Of a DNA stretch of 64,000 nt, positions 18,816-27,461 are shown one piece after another (within the stretch, counting starts at the first letter, position 1; every line of letters starts with the position of its first letter). The notes under the pieces were generated by a model, which worked only from the letters and a program-made list of their open reading frames with translations, did no database searches and was not told where the DNA came from. This stretch comes from Hyphomicrobium sp. (GTDB taxonomy: Bacteria > Pseudomonadota > Alphaproteobacteria > Rhizobiales > Hyphomicrobiaceae), in NCBI GenBank assembly GCA_030148425.1, contig JASBTM010000012.1:108569-172568 (forward strand), in the 5' to 3' direction. The position numbers and the translations under genes are program-made.

Positions 18816-19424
18816 ATGGCCGCCGACGAGAAAAAGAAGCTCGACGTAAAATCGGTAACCGGCGCGGATATTCTGTCCGTGCTGCCCGATCTCAGCCGTC
18901 TGCGCATCATCGTCTTTCGGGACTGGCCGTACCTCTACGAAGGCACGCTCGAATACGAAGAGAAGTATCTCGAGAAGTTCGCCAAATCGAAGGGCGCGGT
19001 GGTCGTCTGCGCCTACGACGGCGACCAGATGGTCGGCGCCTCAACCGGGGCTCCGATGATCGAGCACGCCGACGAGTTCGGTGAGCCGTTCAAGAAGGCG
19101 GGCTACGACATCTCGAAGATTTTCTACTGCGGCGAGAGCGTGCTGCTCAAAAGCCATCGCGGGCATGGCCTCGGCCATGCATTCTTCGATGGACGCGAAG
19201 CGCAGGCGAAGAAGCTCGGCGGCTTTACGCATTCGACGTTCTGCCGCGTCGTCCGTCCCGACGACCACCCGTTGAAACCCGCGGATTATGCCCCACTTGA
19301 TCCCTTCTGGAGAAAGCGCGGCTACGCGCCTGTCGACGGCCTCGTCGCCACGTACGACTGGCAGGATGTCGATCAGCCCGGCGAGACGACCCACCAAATG
19401 CAATTCTGGATGAAGACGCTCTGA
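18816..19424 (+). CDS. GNAT-family N-acetyltransferase-like protein
   Basis: 202 residues. The fold order fits GNAT: a short N-terminal strand (RLRIIVFRDWPYLYEG), a central pair of strands (VVVCAYDGDQMVGASTG), and the acyl-CoA loop region SHRGHGLGHAFFDGREAQAK that stands for the R/Q-x-x-G-x-G/A motif. Its stop codon overlaps the start of the nitrilase gene by one base. The pairing with an amidase suggests linked acylation and hydrolysis, but no substrate can be named. Confidence 0.75.
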   Translation: MAADEKKKLDVKSVTGADILSVLPDLSRLRIIVFRDWPYLYEGTLEYEEKYLEKFAKSKGAVVVCAYDGDQMVGASTGAPMIEHADEFGEPFKKAGYDISKIFYCGESVLLKSHRGHGLGHAFFDGREAQAKKLGGFTHSTFCRVVRPDDHPLKPADYAPLDPFWRKRGYAPVDGLVATYDWQDVDQPGETTHQMQFWMKTL

Positions 19425-20329
19425 TGCACGGAAAGACCCTGAAGGTTGCAAGCTCTCAATATCCGATCGGCCAGCCGAAGACGCTTGCCGAGTGGGAGGA
19501 GAAAATTGCGCTTTGGGTCAAGAACGGCGCAGCGACGGGTGCGGATCTTCTGGTCTTCCCGGAATATGCAGCCATCGAGCAGGCCGCCTGCTTTGGGCCG
19601 GAGGTCTACGGCGACTTGCAAGCGACGCTTGCGAAGGTGGCCGAAATCAAAGACGCCCGCGTTGCGTTTCACGCCGATCTGGCGAAAAAGCACAAGGTGC
19701 ACATTCTCGTCGGTTCCGGTCCTGAGAAGAAATCCGACGGACGTTTTGTCAACTCGGCGCAACTCGTGACGCCGAAAGGCTCCGTCGGCGTGCAAGAAAA
19801 GCTGATCATGACGCCGTTCGAGCACACGTGGGGTGTCACAGCCGGTGACAAGGTGCGCGTGTTCGAAACATCAGTCGGCACGTTCGGCATCGCGATCTGC
19901 TACGACAGCGAATTTCCTCTCCTCGTGCGCGCGATGGCGGAAGCCGGTGCCGAAGTTCTGCTCGTACCCTCGTGCACGGAACGCGTCTCAGGCTATCACC
20001 GCGTTCGCACCGGCTCGATGGCACGCGCGCTTGAAAACACCATCGCGGCCGTTCAAAGCCCGACGGTCGGCGATGCGCCATGGTCGCCCGCAGTCGATTT
20101 CAATGCCGGAGCAGCAGGCATTTACGTGCCGTCGGAACACGGCGTTTCGGACACGGGCGTCCTCGCGGAAGGCACGCTCAACGCTGCCGAGTGGGTCACC
20201 GCTGAAATCGATGTCGCCCGCCTCACGCGCGTGCGCGAAATGGGCGAGATGCATAATTTCGGCGACTGGTCTATCCAGCCCGGCGCTCCGACACCGAAGG
20301 TCGACGTCGAAGTCATTCGGTTGATTTAA
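19424..20329 (+). CDS. Carbon-nitrogen hydrolase (nitrilase superfamily)
   Basis: 301 residues. The Glu-Lys-Cys triad is visible: FPEYAA (Glu near 46), QEKLIMTPFEHTWG (Lys near 126) and AICYDSEFP (Cys near 159). Nitrilase-superfamily enzymes cleave C-N bonds of amides or nitriles. The start ATG overlaps the GNAT stop (TGATG), so expression is coupled. A 15-base-pair hairpin follows the gene directly. Confidence 0.88.
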   Translation: MHGKTLKVASSQYPIGQPKTLAEWEEKIALWVKNGAATGADLLVFPEYAAIEQAACFGPEVYGDLQATLAKVAEIKDARVAFHADLAKKHKVHILVGSGPEKKSDGRFVNSAQLVTPKGSVGVQEKLIMTPFEHTWGVTAGDKVRVFETSVGTFGIAICYDSEFPLLVRAMAEAGAEVLLVPSCTERVSGYHRVRTGSMARALENTIAAVQSPTVGDAPWSPAVDFNAGAAGIYVPSEHGVSDTGVLAEGTLNAAEWVTAEIDVARLTRVREMGEMHNFGDWSIQPGAPTPKVDVEVIRLI

Positions 20330-20331
20330 GT

Positions 20332-20370
20332 CGCGGCCTCCGGCTCTCCTGCGGGGAGCCGGAGGCCGCG
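20332..20370. terminator. Hairpin between converging genes
   Basis: A perfect 15-base-pair GC-rich stem (20332-20346 with 20356-20370) lies between the nitrilase stop and the stop of the SIMPL gene on the other strand. It can serve both transcripts. No strong T-run is seen on either side. Confidence 0.75.
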
Positions 20371-20377
20371 TCGTATA

Positions 20378-21109
20378 TTACTTCAGCGCCCAGGTGACGG
20401 TGACGCGCGCTTCGAGCGTGCTCGTGCCCGTCTCGATCGGCACGGACGATGCCGCCGCCTTCGCAAGGCGTGGCGCATACATTACCGGACCGTTCGACGA
20501 CGTCTCCTCGGAGATCTGCAGGACGTTACCCACCTCCGCACCTGCGGCCGCAGCCAAAAGCTTGGCGCGGCGCAGAGCGTTCGCAACAGCTTCCTTGCGC
20601 GCATCGTCCTTCAGTGTGTCTTCCTTGGAGACTTCGAAGGCGAGGCCCTGAATCTGATTGGCTCCAGCGCTTACGACGTTGTCGAGCACGTCACCAAGCT
20701 GATTGAGCTTCCGAACGAGCACGACGACCTGATTGCTGACGCGATAGCCGCGCACCTTCGGCGGCTGGCCATCCTTGGAATAATCCATCACGGGCTCGAC
20801 GTTGAACGACGCCGTCTGGATGTCCTTCGGATCGATGCCCTTCGCCTTGAGTTCCGAAATGATGGTGCTCATCGTCTCGCTGTTCTTGGTCAAGGCCTCG
20901 CGGGCCGTCTCGGCTTCGGTCGAAACGCCGGAGGTGATGCGCGCACGATCGGGCTCGGCTTCGGCAGTGCCGGTTGCTGATACCGTGATCGTCCGTTCCA
21001 TGGGTTTGTCCTCGGCGTGCGATAGGGTTGGCGAAATCAAGAGCAGCACCGCCAAGCACCCAAATCTGAGTGCGGACGGAAGAGACTGGGAACGTAGGGC
21101 GCTAAGCAT
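20378..21109 (-). CDS. SIMPL-domain (DUF541) periplasmic protein
   Basis: 243 residues with a signal peptide (LRFGCLAVLLLISPTLSHA). The mature part begins ERTITVSATGTAEAEPDRAR, followed by KGIDPKDIQTASFNVEPV and GYRVSNQVVVLVRKLNQLGD, which is the SIMPL/DUF541 pattern. Family members are linked to oxidative-stress tolerance and may form ring oligomers in the periplasm. Start ATG 21109. Confidence 0.88.
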   Translation of the reverse strand: MLSALRSQSLPSALRFGCLAVLLLISPTLSHAEDKPMERTITVSATGTAEAEPDRARITSGVSTEAETAREALTKNSETMSTIISELKAKGIDPKDIQTASFNVEPVMDYSKDGQPPKVRGYRVSNQVVVLVRKLNQLGDVLDNVVSAGANQIQGLAFEVSKEDTLKDDARKEAVANALRRAKLLAAAAGAEVGNVLQISEETSSNGPVMYAPRLAKAAASSVPIETGTSTLEARVTVTWALK

Positions 21110-21308
21110 TGGGATCTCCGGCGGTTTCTTCTGGTCGCTATCGTCGGTTCGAGGACAAATAAGGGCGAAATGCTGTCGTTAGAGTGAATGCATGCGGAGC
21201 GGCGCGCCGGCCGCGCTTGCGAGGCTCGTCTCTCCTGCTATAGCTTTTGCTGCGTCTCGGCCCAATCGTGGAGCATCGGCGCTTTCAGTGCTGCGCCGAG
21301 AACGGAAA

Positions 21309-22073
21309 ATGGTCGATACCAAGCCCCGCGAAGACACAGACATCAAATCCCCGGGTTCCGATATTCGCCAATCGTTCGGCTCGGATTTTCTCGTCGTCGG
21401 TTTTTTCACGCCGAACTATGAAGCGGCGGCTTCGGCGTTCGCGCAGAGCCTTATCGAGCAGCGCATTTCGCACCACCTTTACGCGCGACCTCTGCTCGAA
21501 GGCGACTGGTATTCGCAGACGCGACAGAAGCCGAGCGTTCTCGCGCTCGCCCGGCGCGATCACCCCAATGAAAATCTCATCTTCATGGATGTCGATTGTC
21601 GCGTTCGCGGCGACATCAGCGAAATCCTCAATACGCGTGGCGATGTCGCGATGCGCACCAAGGGAACCGCAAAGGGAACGCAAAGAGCGTTAAAACCTAC
21701 GACACGCGTCCTGCTCGTTCGTCCGACATCTGGGGCCGACGCATTCATCGCTGGTTGGGAAGCTTCGTGCCGTCGTGCCCGCGGCGGTCAGTCTGCGGAG
21801 TTCATGTTGATCCACGCGATGTCCGACAGCCCCGAGAACTATTCGGTCGGAACGCTGCCGATCCGATTGGCAGGCATCGAGTTGCATGACGCTCCGCCCG
21901 ATGCGGTCATCGTCCATGATAGCATTCGCGATCCGTCGCGCCCTGCGTGGGCATTACGCCGTAGCCTTCAGCGTTTTTTCCGTGCTGTACGGAATGCGGC
22001 CTACCGAGTGACGACCGGCAAGACCTATGATGAGTTGTACAAGAAGCGCGGGGCGCCGGGCGGCACACCCTAA
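21309..22073 (+). CDS. Putative nucleotide-diphospho-sugar transferase-like protein
   Basis: 254 residues from ATG 21309 (MVDTKPREDTDIKS). The stretch DFLVVGFFTPNYEAAASAFA, then LIFMDVDCRVRGDISEIL with a D-x-D pair near residues 93-95, recalls GT-A fold glycosyltransferases. A longer frame from 21192 is possible but its first 39 residues look non-coding. The C-terminus is basic. Acceptor and donor are unknown, and the assignment rests on fold-like motifs only. Confidence 0.6.
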   Translation: MVDTKPREDTDIKSPGSDIRQSFGSDFLVVGFFTPNYEAAASAFAQSLIEQRISHHLYARPLLEGDWYSQTRQKPSVLALARRDHPNENLIFMDVDCRVRGDISEILNTRGDVAMRTKGTAKGTQRALKPTTRVLLVRPTSGADAFIAGWEASCRRARGGQSAEFMLIHAMSDSPENYSVGTLPIRLAGIELHDAPPDAVIVHDSIRDPSRPAWALRRSLQRFFRAVRNAAYRVTTGKTYDELYKKRGAPGGTP

Positions 22074-22165
22074 AACCGGGCGAATCTCGCGGCGACAGAA
22101 TGCCTGCCACAAAATCGTCGTCGAGGCTGTCCCTCCGCCAAACATCTGATAAGAGAACACCGCGC

Positions 22166-22241
22166 GGGCCCGTAGCTCAATGGTTAGAGCTGACGGCTCA
22201 TAACCGTCTGGTTCCAGGTTCGAGTCCTGGCGGGCCCACCA
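22166..22241 (+). tRNA. tRNA with CAU anticodon (elongator Met or Ile2)
   Basis: A complete cloverleaf: acceptor GGGCCCG/CGGGCCC, D arm GCTC/GAGC, anticodon stem GACGG/CCGTC with CAT at 22199-22201, T arm CCAGG/CCTGG, and encoded CCA. The anticodon alone does not separate tRNA-Met from the lysidine-modified tRNA-Ile2. The short D loop and the G-C-only acceptor stem fit Ile2. A P4-type integrase gene starts 160 bases downstream, so the 3' end probably serves as the attachment site. Confidence 0.93.
22225..22241 (+). repeat. attL: 3' end of the tRNA gene
   Basis: Twelve bases TCCTGGCGGGCC followed by CACCA. The same twelve bases followed by ACCA occur at 63346-63361 in the same direction. This is the usual position for tyrosine-recombinase crossover in tRNA genes. 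Confidence 0.6.
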
Positions 22242-22335
22242 ATCCCACGTCCGCGCAAGTCCAATACCGTCCACCGATTGTTGATTTTGGCCTATAAAAT
22301 CGGGTGTTGATTGTGCGGATCTGTCCATGCCGCTC

Positions 22336-22396
22336 CGTTGGTATCCGCAAAATTTGATGGTATTGTTGTTGGTATTGCTTCGCCAAGATACCAACA
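22336..22396. promoter_or_regulatory. Integrase arm-type or operator sites
   Basis: Copies of GTTGGTAT at 22336-22344 and TGTTGGTAT at 22367-22375, with the inverted copy ATACCAACA at 22388-22396, all within 70 bases of the integrase start. The same motif is present in tandem near the right end (63265-63285). Binding by integrase or its excisionase is inferred. Confidence 0.5.
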
Positions 22397-22403
22397 GGTA
22401 CTT

Positions 22404-23630
22404 ATGCCGTTGACCGACACCGCGGTTCGCAACGCAAAGCCGCGAGCAAAGCCCTACAAGATCTCGGACGGCGGCGGATTGTACCTGCTGATTCAAACGA
22501 GCGGGACAAAGCTCTGGCGGCTCGCCTATCGCTTCGCCGGGAAACAAAAGACGCTCGCGCTGGGCGCTTATCCGACCGTCACACTCCAGAAGGCCCGGAA
22601 AGGACGAGACGATGCTCGGCAGCTATTGGCCGATGGGCTCGATCCTTCAGTGCAGAGGAGACAGGACAAGGTAGCTGCTCGGCTCGGAGGCGATGCGACT
22701 TTCAAAGCTCTCGCCCTCGAGTATCTCAGCAATCAGCGCCACGCACTTAGTACATATTATGCCGATCAACTCCAGCGCCGACTGGAGACGGATGTCTTTC
22801 CGTCGCTCGGGCGCCGGCCGATCGCTGATATCGATGCACTTGAATTGCTCGAGGTCTTGCGAAAAGTCGAGAAGCGCGGGGCGCTAGAGCAAGCAAAGCG
22901 CATCAAACAGACCTGCGGTCAGGTCTTCCGCTATGCCGTTATCACCCGCCGCGCGAAGCACGACCCAACGAGCGGCCTGAGGGGCGCGCTGAAGCCCAAC
23001 GGTAGGCAGCAGCATCACCGTGCGATGCCGAGAGACGAGCTCCCCGCCTTTTTGCGGGCCCTCGACTCCTATGACGGCGATCAGCGAACAGCCATTGCCC
23101 TGCGCCTTGTCGTGTCGACATTCGTGCGAACTACAGAGCTACGCGCAGCGCGCTGGGAAGAATTCGATTGCCTAGATGGACGAGAGCCACTGTGGCGCAT
23201 TCCGGCCGAGCGCATGAAAGCCCGTTTCGAGCACTTGGTGCCCTTGTCGCGTCAGGCCGTTGCGGCCCTTAAGGAGCTTGCCGATCTGCCAGGGTCTGAT
23301 GCCAACGGTTTCCTATTTCCGTCGCCGTCGCGAGAGGGCTGCATGTCGAACAACACGATGCTCTATGCGCTATACCGAATGGGCTGGCACGGCCGAGCCA
23401 CCGTCCACGGTTTCCGCGGCGTTGCGTCAACAATCCTCAACGAGATGGGCTTCAATCGTGATTGGATCGAGCGACAACTTGCACATGATGAACGTGACGA
23501 GGTGCGCGGAGCTTATAATTCGGCACAATATCTTGCCGGTCGGCGTCAGATGTTGCAGCAGTGGGCCGACTGGCTCGAAGCGATAAAGACAAGTGGCAAG
23601 GTGATGATGATAGCGCGCGAGGCCGCGTAA
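22404..23630 (+). CDS. P4-type tyrosine integrase
   Basis: 408 residues from ATG 22404. The DUF4102 N-terminal arm-binding domain (MPLTDTAVRNAKPRAKPYKI, then LALGAYPTVTLQKAR) and the catalytic domain are complete: Arg near 241 in TFVRTTELRAARW, H-x-x-R in VHGFRGVAST (near 334-337), His in QLAHDERDEVRGAY and the Tyr nucleophile in the same stretch (near 370). Such enzymes insert islands and P4-like satellites into tRNA 3' ends. The gene is adjacent to its probable att site and should be functional. Confidence 0.93.
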   Translation: MPLTDTAVRNAKPRAKPYKISDGGGLYLLIQTSGTKLWRLAYRFAGKQKTLALGAYPTVTLQKARKGRDDARQLLADGLDPSVQRRQDKVAARLGGDATFKALALEYLSNQRHALSTYYADQLQRRLETDVFPSLGRRPIADIDALELLEVLRKVEKRGALEQAKRIKQTCGQVFRYAVITRRAKHDPTSGLRGALKPNGRQQHHRAMPRDELPAFLRALDSYDGDQRTAIALRLVVSTFVRTTELRAARWEEFDCLDGREPLWRIPAERMKARFEHLVPLSRQAVAALKELADLPGSDANGFLFPSPSREGCMSNNTMLYALYRMGWHGRATVHGFRGVASTILNEMGFNRDWIERQLAHDERDEVRGAYNSAQYLAGRRQMLQQWADWLEAIKTSGKVMMIAREAA

Positions 23631-24139
23631 CGGGCCAGTGTGGATGATCAAGGAATAGCTTTCTATCGGCGCGGCCGACGGCGGGAAAGGCATCAGAAGC
23701 TGATGATCGCCCGGTTGGATTTTGCACAAGGCGCTAACCTATGAGCACCATTCATTCACTCGATCACCGCACTGATCGAATGGCTAGCTTTGAAAGGCAC
23801 ACAGGTTTGAGAATCTCCGCCAACCATAGGGCAGGACTTCTCGAACTATTAGAAGCACGAAATCGCAAGATCGCAGAGAGAAGACATCACTGACGTGTTG
23901 TGCAGGGCAACGGCGATAGAAGTAGAGCACAGGATGCCGTATCTGAGGCAGCGAAGCTGCGAACAGCATCCGACACGTTCCTTCGCTTGCTTACCAATTC
24001 AAACGTATCGGGGCTAGATTGCGCGGACGCCTTGCGTGCCTCAACCTTTTTCTCGGACATCGAGCATCCATTAATCGGAGCATCGTTATCGATAGACGAA
24101 TGGCGCTCCGAGATGATCCAGCGGTAGTGTATCAGTTTG
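23631..24139. other. Degenerate stretch after the integrase
   Basis: No gene can be supported. A 75-codon frame at 23900-24127 on the plus strand has no recognisable domain and overlaps other frames. The stretch lies before an integrase relic and probably consists of decayed mobile-element DNA. Confidence 0.4.
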
Positions 24140-24440
24140 AAAAATATCTCGTTTGACGCCGCGGCACTCTTTCCAGGCGCCGATTTCCTGTTCCCGTCAC
24201 GGGACAATCCAAAGAAGCCGTTGAGCGACATGGCCCTGACCCAGCTGCTGCGGCGGCTCAAGATCGAGGCGACGGCGCACGGTTTCCGAAGTAGCTTTCG
24301 CGATTGAGCGAGCGAGGAAACCTCGCACGTGCGCGAAGTTGTAGAGGTGGCGCTGGCGCATACGATCGAAAACAAAATCGAAGCTGCGTACCGACGAGGC
24401 CACCGAAAAGCGTCGCGTGTTGATGGCGGATTGAGCTAGT
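24140..24440 (+). pseudogene. Relic of a second tyrosine integrase (C-terminal part)
   Basis: Translation gives SFDAAALFPGADFLFPSRDN, then KPLSDMALTQLLRRL and ATAHGFRSSFRD, a P4-type integrase catalytic domain with the H-x-x-R motif, then EVALAHTIENKIEAAYRR. It is broken by TGA at 24305-24307, exactly where FRDW expects Trp, by a frameshift after AAYRR, and by a second TGA at 24432-24434 where MADW again expects Trp. The N-terminal two thirds are absent. It marks an older insertion at this site. Confidence 0.8.
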
Positions 24441-24703
24441 TTCGTCCAAGCCCCGCCAATGCCGCTTAAGGAGCCGGGGCAAAGGCGCGATGACGCTCCT
24501 GTCCTTTTTGACGTGACCGCGTGAGGTATGCTCCGCGTGCAACGCAATGGGAAAACTCTTCAGGCCCTTGGACCGACCGTCCAAACTCGTATATCATGAT
24601 TTCACATTTGGGCGTCTTGCCCACGGCGCGGCTTGCGCCCCTTATTGGCCATGGCCATGGCGTTGCCCCGCAGAGGCTTCTTGATCGCAGATGAGCTACC
24701 TCA

Positions 24704-24908
24704 ATGCAATCGGCGACTTTTGCGCAGCCCGAACGGCTGTTTCGCGCACGTGATGTATGGCAGCGGCTCGGCGTCAGCCGTTCCACCTTCTACGCCCTCG
24801 TGCGTGACGAAAAATTCCCGGCCGGAAAAAAAGGTCACGACGCAGATCGTTGTCTGGTGCGGAGCTGACATCGACACGTGGATCGTGGAGAGGCTCGACG
24901 CAGCATGA
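24704..24908 (+). pseudogene. AlpA-type regulator with frameshift
   Basis: The first half, RARDVWQRLGVSRSTFYALV then RDEKFPAGKK, is the MerR-like winged helix of AlpA excisionase regulators. After a run of seven A near 24825-24831 the matching sequence (ADIDTWIVERLDAA) continues in another frame. A one-base change in the A-run therefore splits the gene. Its end overlaps the start of the next gene (ATGA). AlpA proteins usually control integrase or excision genes of satellites and islands. Confidence 0.7.
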
Positions 24909-25468
24909 AGCTGGCCGAACGATGGGATGCCTTTTGGAACGGCCCAAAGTCGGTAACAGAGCCGAGTCCCTCATCGACACCCGAGCCTATGACGGCGCAC
25001 GACGGTTCTAACGTCGTCTACCTGTCGGCTTCAGAGCCGACTCTCAAGCCGACTCTTGCCGCGATTTCACTGGTTTCTCGACAGCCTCGTGAGCTTGCTA
25101 AACAGCATGCGCTCATGCTTCTGCAGCATCTCATAAACATCATGGACGACGTTCCAGCAGAGCATCGAATTCTGACCACCGGTCAGATCCAAGGACGATA
25201 CGTCGATCTTTGCGACGCGACGAATACCGCGCCGAGAAACTGGAACTCGGTCGCGACCTGCTTCAATCGCCTTACGCGTCAGGACGGCAAGCCGCTGAAG
25301 CCGTATCTCGATCTCGTCGACCCAAAGACGAAAGAGCTGCGGAAGTATCGCGTGTATTCGATCCCGGCCACAATGCCAGCAGACTGGCAAGAGCGGCTTG
25401 ATCCGGCTCGGTCGAAAAAGAAGTCCGACAGCGTGCAGCCTACGGGCGTTCCTCGTCCCAGCCCATGA
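24905..25468 (+). CDS. Hypothetical island protein
   Basis: 187 residues from ATG 24905, overlapping the stop of the AlpA relic by four bases, so the two were once coupled. The sequence is soluble; a central part, RYVDLCDATNTAPRNWNSVA followed by TCFNRLTRQDGKPLKPYLDL, looks like a small winged-helix or DNA-associated domain with conserved aromatic residues. The tail is basic (DPARSKKKSD). Position after AlpA suggests a role in element maintenance. I do not recognise the family. Confidence 0.6.
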   Translation: MKLAERWDAFWNGPKSVTEPSPSSTPEPMTAHDGSNVVYLSASEPTLKPTLAAISLVSRQPRELAKQHALMLLQHLINIMDDVPAEHRILTTGQIQGRYVDLCDATNTAPRNWNSVATCFNRLTRQDGKPLKPYLDLVDPKTKELRKYRVYSIPATMPADWQERLDPARSKKKSDSVQPTGVPRPSP

Positions 25469-25784
25469 TCGCAACGATGCGGCCTAGCGCCCCTATTTTT
25501 GCGAGCGACCCGGGAAGTGTTTGACAGCGGCCACTTGTCTTCGGCGCCCGTGCGCAATCTCTATAGCCTGATTACCACGGCTCGAGAGCACTTTTTCACT
25601 TCCTGAGCTAGCTCTCCAGCGTGAAAGGTTTGGCGAAAAGGTTCAATTTTCGCGTCCCCTGCCCTGTTCTGAACGTCCCGAGTGAAGTTGCAACATCAAC
25701 GACTGACGCAATGACGCCGTTGGCCGGTGCTAAAGCTACTCCTCGGGGTAGCTCCGATTATGAAATCCAAGGTGAGCTTTCGAA
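25469..25784. other. Intergenic stretch, nothing recognised
   Basis: About 315 bases. A short plus-strand frame (25621-25848) has no family features and overlaps the next gene, so it is not called. No repeat or hairpin stands out. Confidence 0.4.
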
Positions 25785-26636
25785 ATGCGTTCGCGTCGCC
25801 CAGCATACCCGATCCCCAATTACCTCGAGGGTCGCATTCAAGATTTAGAGGCGCAGTTAAGAGACGCTCGCCGAACGATCATCCATCTAATGCCTAGAGA
25901 GTACGCCGCGCTTCTCGAGTCCTATCGCGAATGCGAGTCCACACGCACATTCTATAAATGGGAAAACGACGTCGTAGACAAGCTCATTGAGCGGGTGCCG
26001 CAGTCTTCGGTAATCGAACACTACGGCAGCATTCGCGCGAACTGCCCTCTTTGCGGAAGCAAGACGCTAGGTCCTTTCCCTTCTGGTTTTACGCTTCCGA
26101 TCGGCCTTTCTCGCCACCTTATTGGCTGGGGAAACACGCGCCAATGCTCCATTACCGAAGCGGCTTTCGGCCTCGGACGAGACTTTGTCGAACGGCGTTA
26201 CGGTGAAGCAGAGAGGTCTGCAAAGGAGGCGGAGGAGACCGAAAAAATGCGCCAGATGGAGGCCCGACGTAAAACGGATCGCCTATATCAAATCCATCCT
26301 TTCGACCCACCACACCTTGTCGACGAAGGATATAGCTCCTGGTTTGGAAAATGCAGGACGGGTGATCAGTTATCTTGGGCAGAGGCGCGAGCGGTCTCCC
26401 TGGGCTTTACGCGTCACATCGAAGGGAATGTGATGACGCTCAAGATCGAGGAAAATGAATACATCGTCTATGCTGACGTGCGCATCGAAAAGAAGATCCG
26501 CTTTTTCGTGTTCAAACATCCGGTCAAAAAAACTAGAAGGCTGCGACAAGCGGGCTTCGATTTTCAAGACAGTTGGAAATACGATATCGAGGAAAAATTT
26601 AAACTCAGGCTGAGAGAAGCGCTCGAGCGCTTATGA
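25785..26636 (+). CDS. Hypothetical protein with one CxxC motif
   Basis: 283 residues. A coiled-coil start (RIQDLEAQLRDARRTIIHLM) precedes NCPLCGSKTLGPFP near residue 90, which could be half of a zinc site. Near residue 150 a highly charged helix (ERRYGEAERSAKEAEETEKM) follows, and the C-terminal third is a beta-rich domain (ENEYIVYADVRIEKKIRFFV). I do not recognise the family. The charged helix and the single CxxC suggest a nucleic-acid or regulatory role, but this is a guess. Confidence 0.6.
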   Translation: MRSRRPAYPIPNYLEGRIQDLEAQLRDARRTIIHLMPREYAALLESYRECESTRTFYKWENDVVDKLIERVPQSSVIEHYGSIRANCPLCGSKTLGPFPSGFTLPIGLSRHLIGWGNTRQCSITEAAFGLGRDFVERRYGEAERSAKEAEETEKMRQMEARRKTDRLYQIHPFDPPHLVDEGYSSWFGKCRTGDQLSWAEARAVSLGFTRHIEGNVMTLKIEENEYIVYADVRIEKKIRFFVFKHPVKKTRRLRQAGFDFQDSWKYDIEEKFKLRLREALERL

Positions 26637-26678
26637 CTCTAGCTGAAAGCGCGTCGGTCCTAGTTTCGACCTGAGACA

Positions 26679-26834
26679 TCACTTTCTCTTTGCCTTTGCC
26701 TTCTGGGCGGCGACGTGTTGCTCAAGAACAATTGCAATATATGGTCCGAGTTTCCGCTTATCAGCGTCAGCGAGCTTCTGAAGGTCGGCCTTGAGGCTTT
26801 CGTCCACTTGATATGAAAGTACGACTTTTGCCAT
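26679..26834 (-). CDS. Small ribbon-helix-helix regulator
   Basis: A 51-residue protein: MAKVVLSYQVDESLKADLQK then LADADKRKLGPYIAIVLEQH and a Lys-rich tail. One strand followed by two helices is the ribbon-helix-helix (CopG/Arc) fold, which acts as a DNA-binding dimer. Immediately upstream are two tandem copies of a 10-base sequence that suit an RHH operator, so autoregulation is likely. No toxin partner is next to it. Confidence 0.65.
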   Translation of the reverse strand: MAKVVLSYQVDESLKADLQKLADADKRKLGPYIAIVLEQHVAAQKAKAKRK

Positions 26835-26849
26835 TTCACGGTCCACATC

Positions 26850-26869
26850 ATTTTAAGTTATTTTAAGTT
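26850..26869. promoter_or_regulatory. Tandem 10-base operator-like repeat
   Basis: ATTTTAAGTT is present twice without a gap, between the RHH gene (minus) and the gene at 26970 (plus). The right copy runs into a plus-strand TTGACG (26868-26873) that could be a -35 box. Spacing of one helical turn is typical for RHH repressors. Confidence 0.5.
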
Positions 26870-26969
26870 GACGACATAAAACTACTTAGATAGCTTTAGG
26901 AAGTCAATTGGGCTCGCCCCGTGTTTGCACCACAAAGCGAGCCCTAACCCCAGACAAGGATGAGAGCCC

Positions 26970-27410
26970 ATGTCCAAAGCTACTAATGGCGTTAGCACGC
27001 CGACACCGACGACTGAAATCAATACGACTCGACGTGCGGCACATGGCCTGTTGGCCGGCGTGTCGTTCATTTCCAACGCACTCGGTGCTGAATATGTCAA
27101 CAGCACGCCGTCGCTCGAATTTCTGAACCTCAAAAAACTTTATGCCGCGTGGGTGAGCATTCACCCCGATCAGTTCCCAGTCAGCGCTGATCTGGCCCTG
27201 GGCGCTTATCACGAGGCGTTCCAGAAATACGCCGAAAGCGCCGCAAGTCCTGAGAAAATCACGGAACTCCTAAACCTCGCCGTCATGGAGAGCCGTCGCG
27301 ACCGCGACGGTGAGTGGGACATCGCGTCGGGCGAGAACGCCATCATTGCGCTCTTTGATGCCTTTGAGGCCGTAGCCAGCGCCGACTCCGCATTTGGGCT
27401 TCGCGCCTAA
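26970..27410 (+). CDS. Hypothetical protein
   Basis: 146 residues, preceded by AAGGATGAG. Mostly alpha-helical and acidic; the first 25 residues are Thr-rich and flexible. No signal peptide, membrane segment or known motif is visible. It is the first of three plus-strand genes that follow a shared space pattern and may be controlled by the RHH protein encoded upstream on the other strand. Confidence 0.6.
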   Translation: MSKATNGVSTPTPTTEINTTRRAAHGLLAGVSFISNALGAEYVNSTPSLEFLNLKKLYAAWVSIHPDQFPVSADLALGAYHEAFQKYAESAASPEKITELLNLAVMESRRDRDGEWDIASGENAIIALFDAFEAVASADSAFGLRA

Positions 27411-27461
27411 CCGTTCCCTGCACGCTTTTTCATCTCACCTTTTTCAAAGGACGAGGAAACT

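Noticed and set aside
24305..24434. Possible TGA-to-Trp recoding in the integrase relic
   Set aside because: A frameshift and missing N-terminus show decay, and TGA serves as a normal stop for many intact genes here.
26679..26834. RHH protein as antitoxin of a toxin-antitoxin pair
   Set aside because: No RelE/ParE- or MazF-like gene is adjacent on the same strand.
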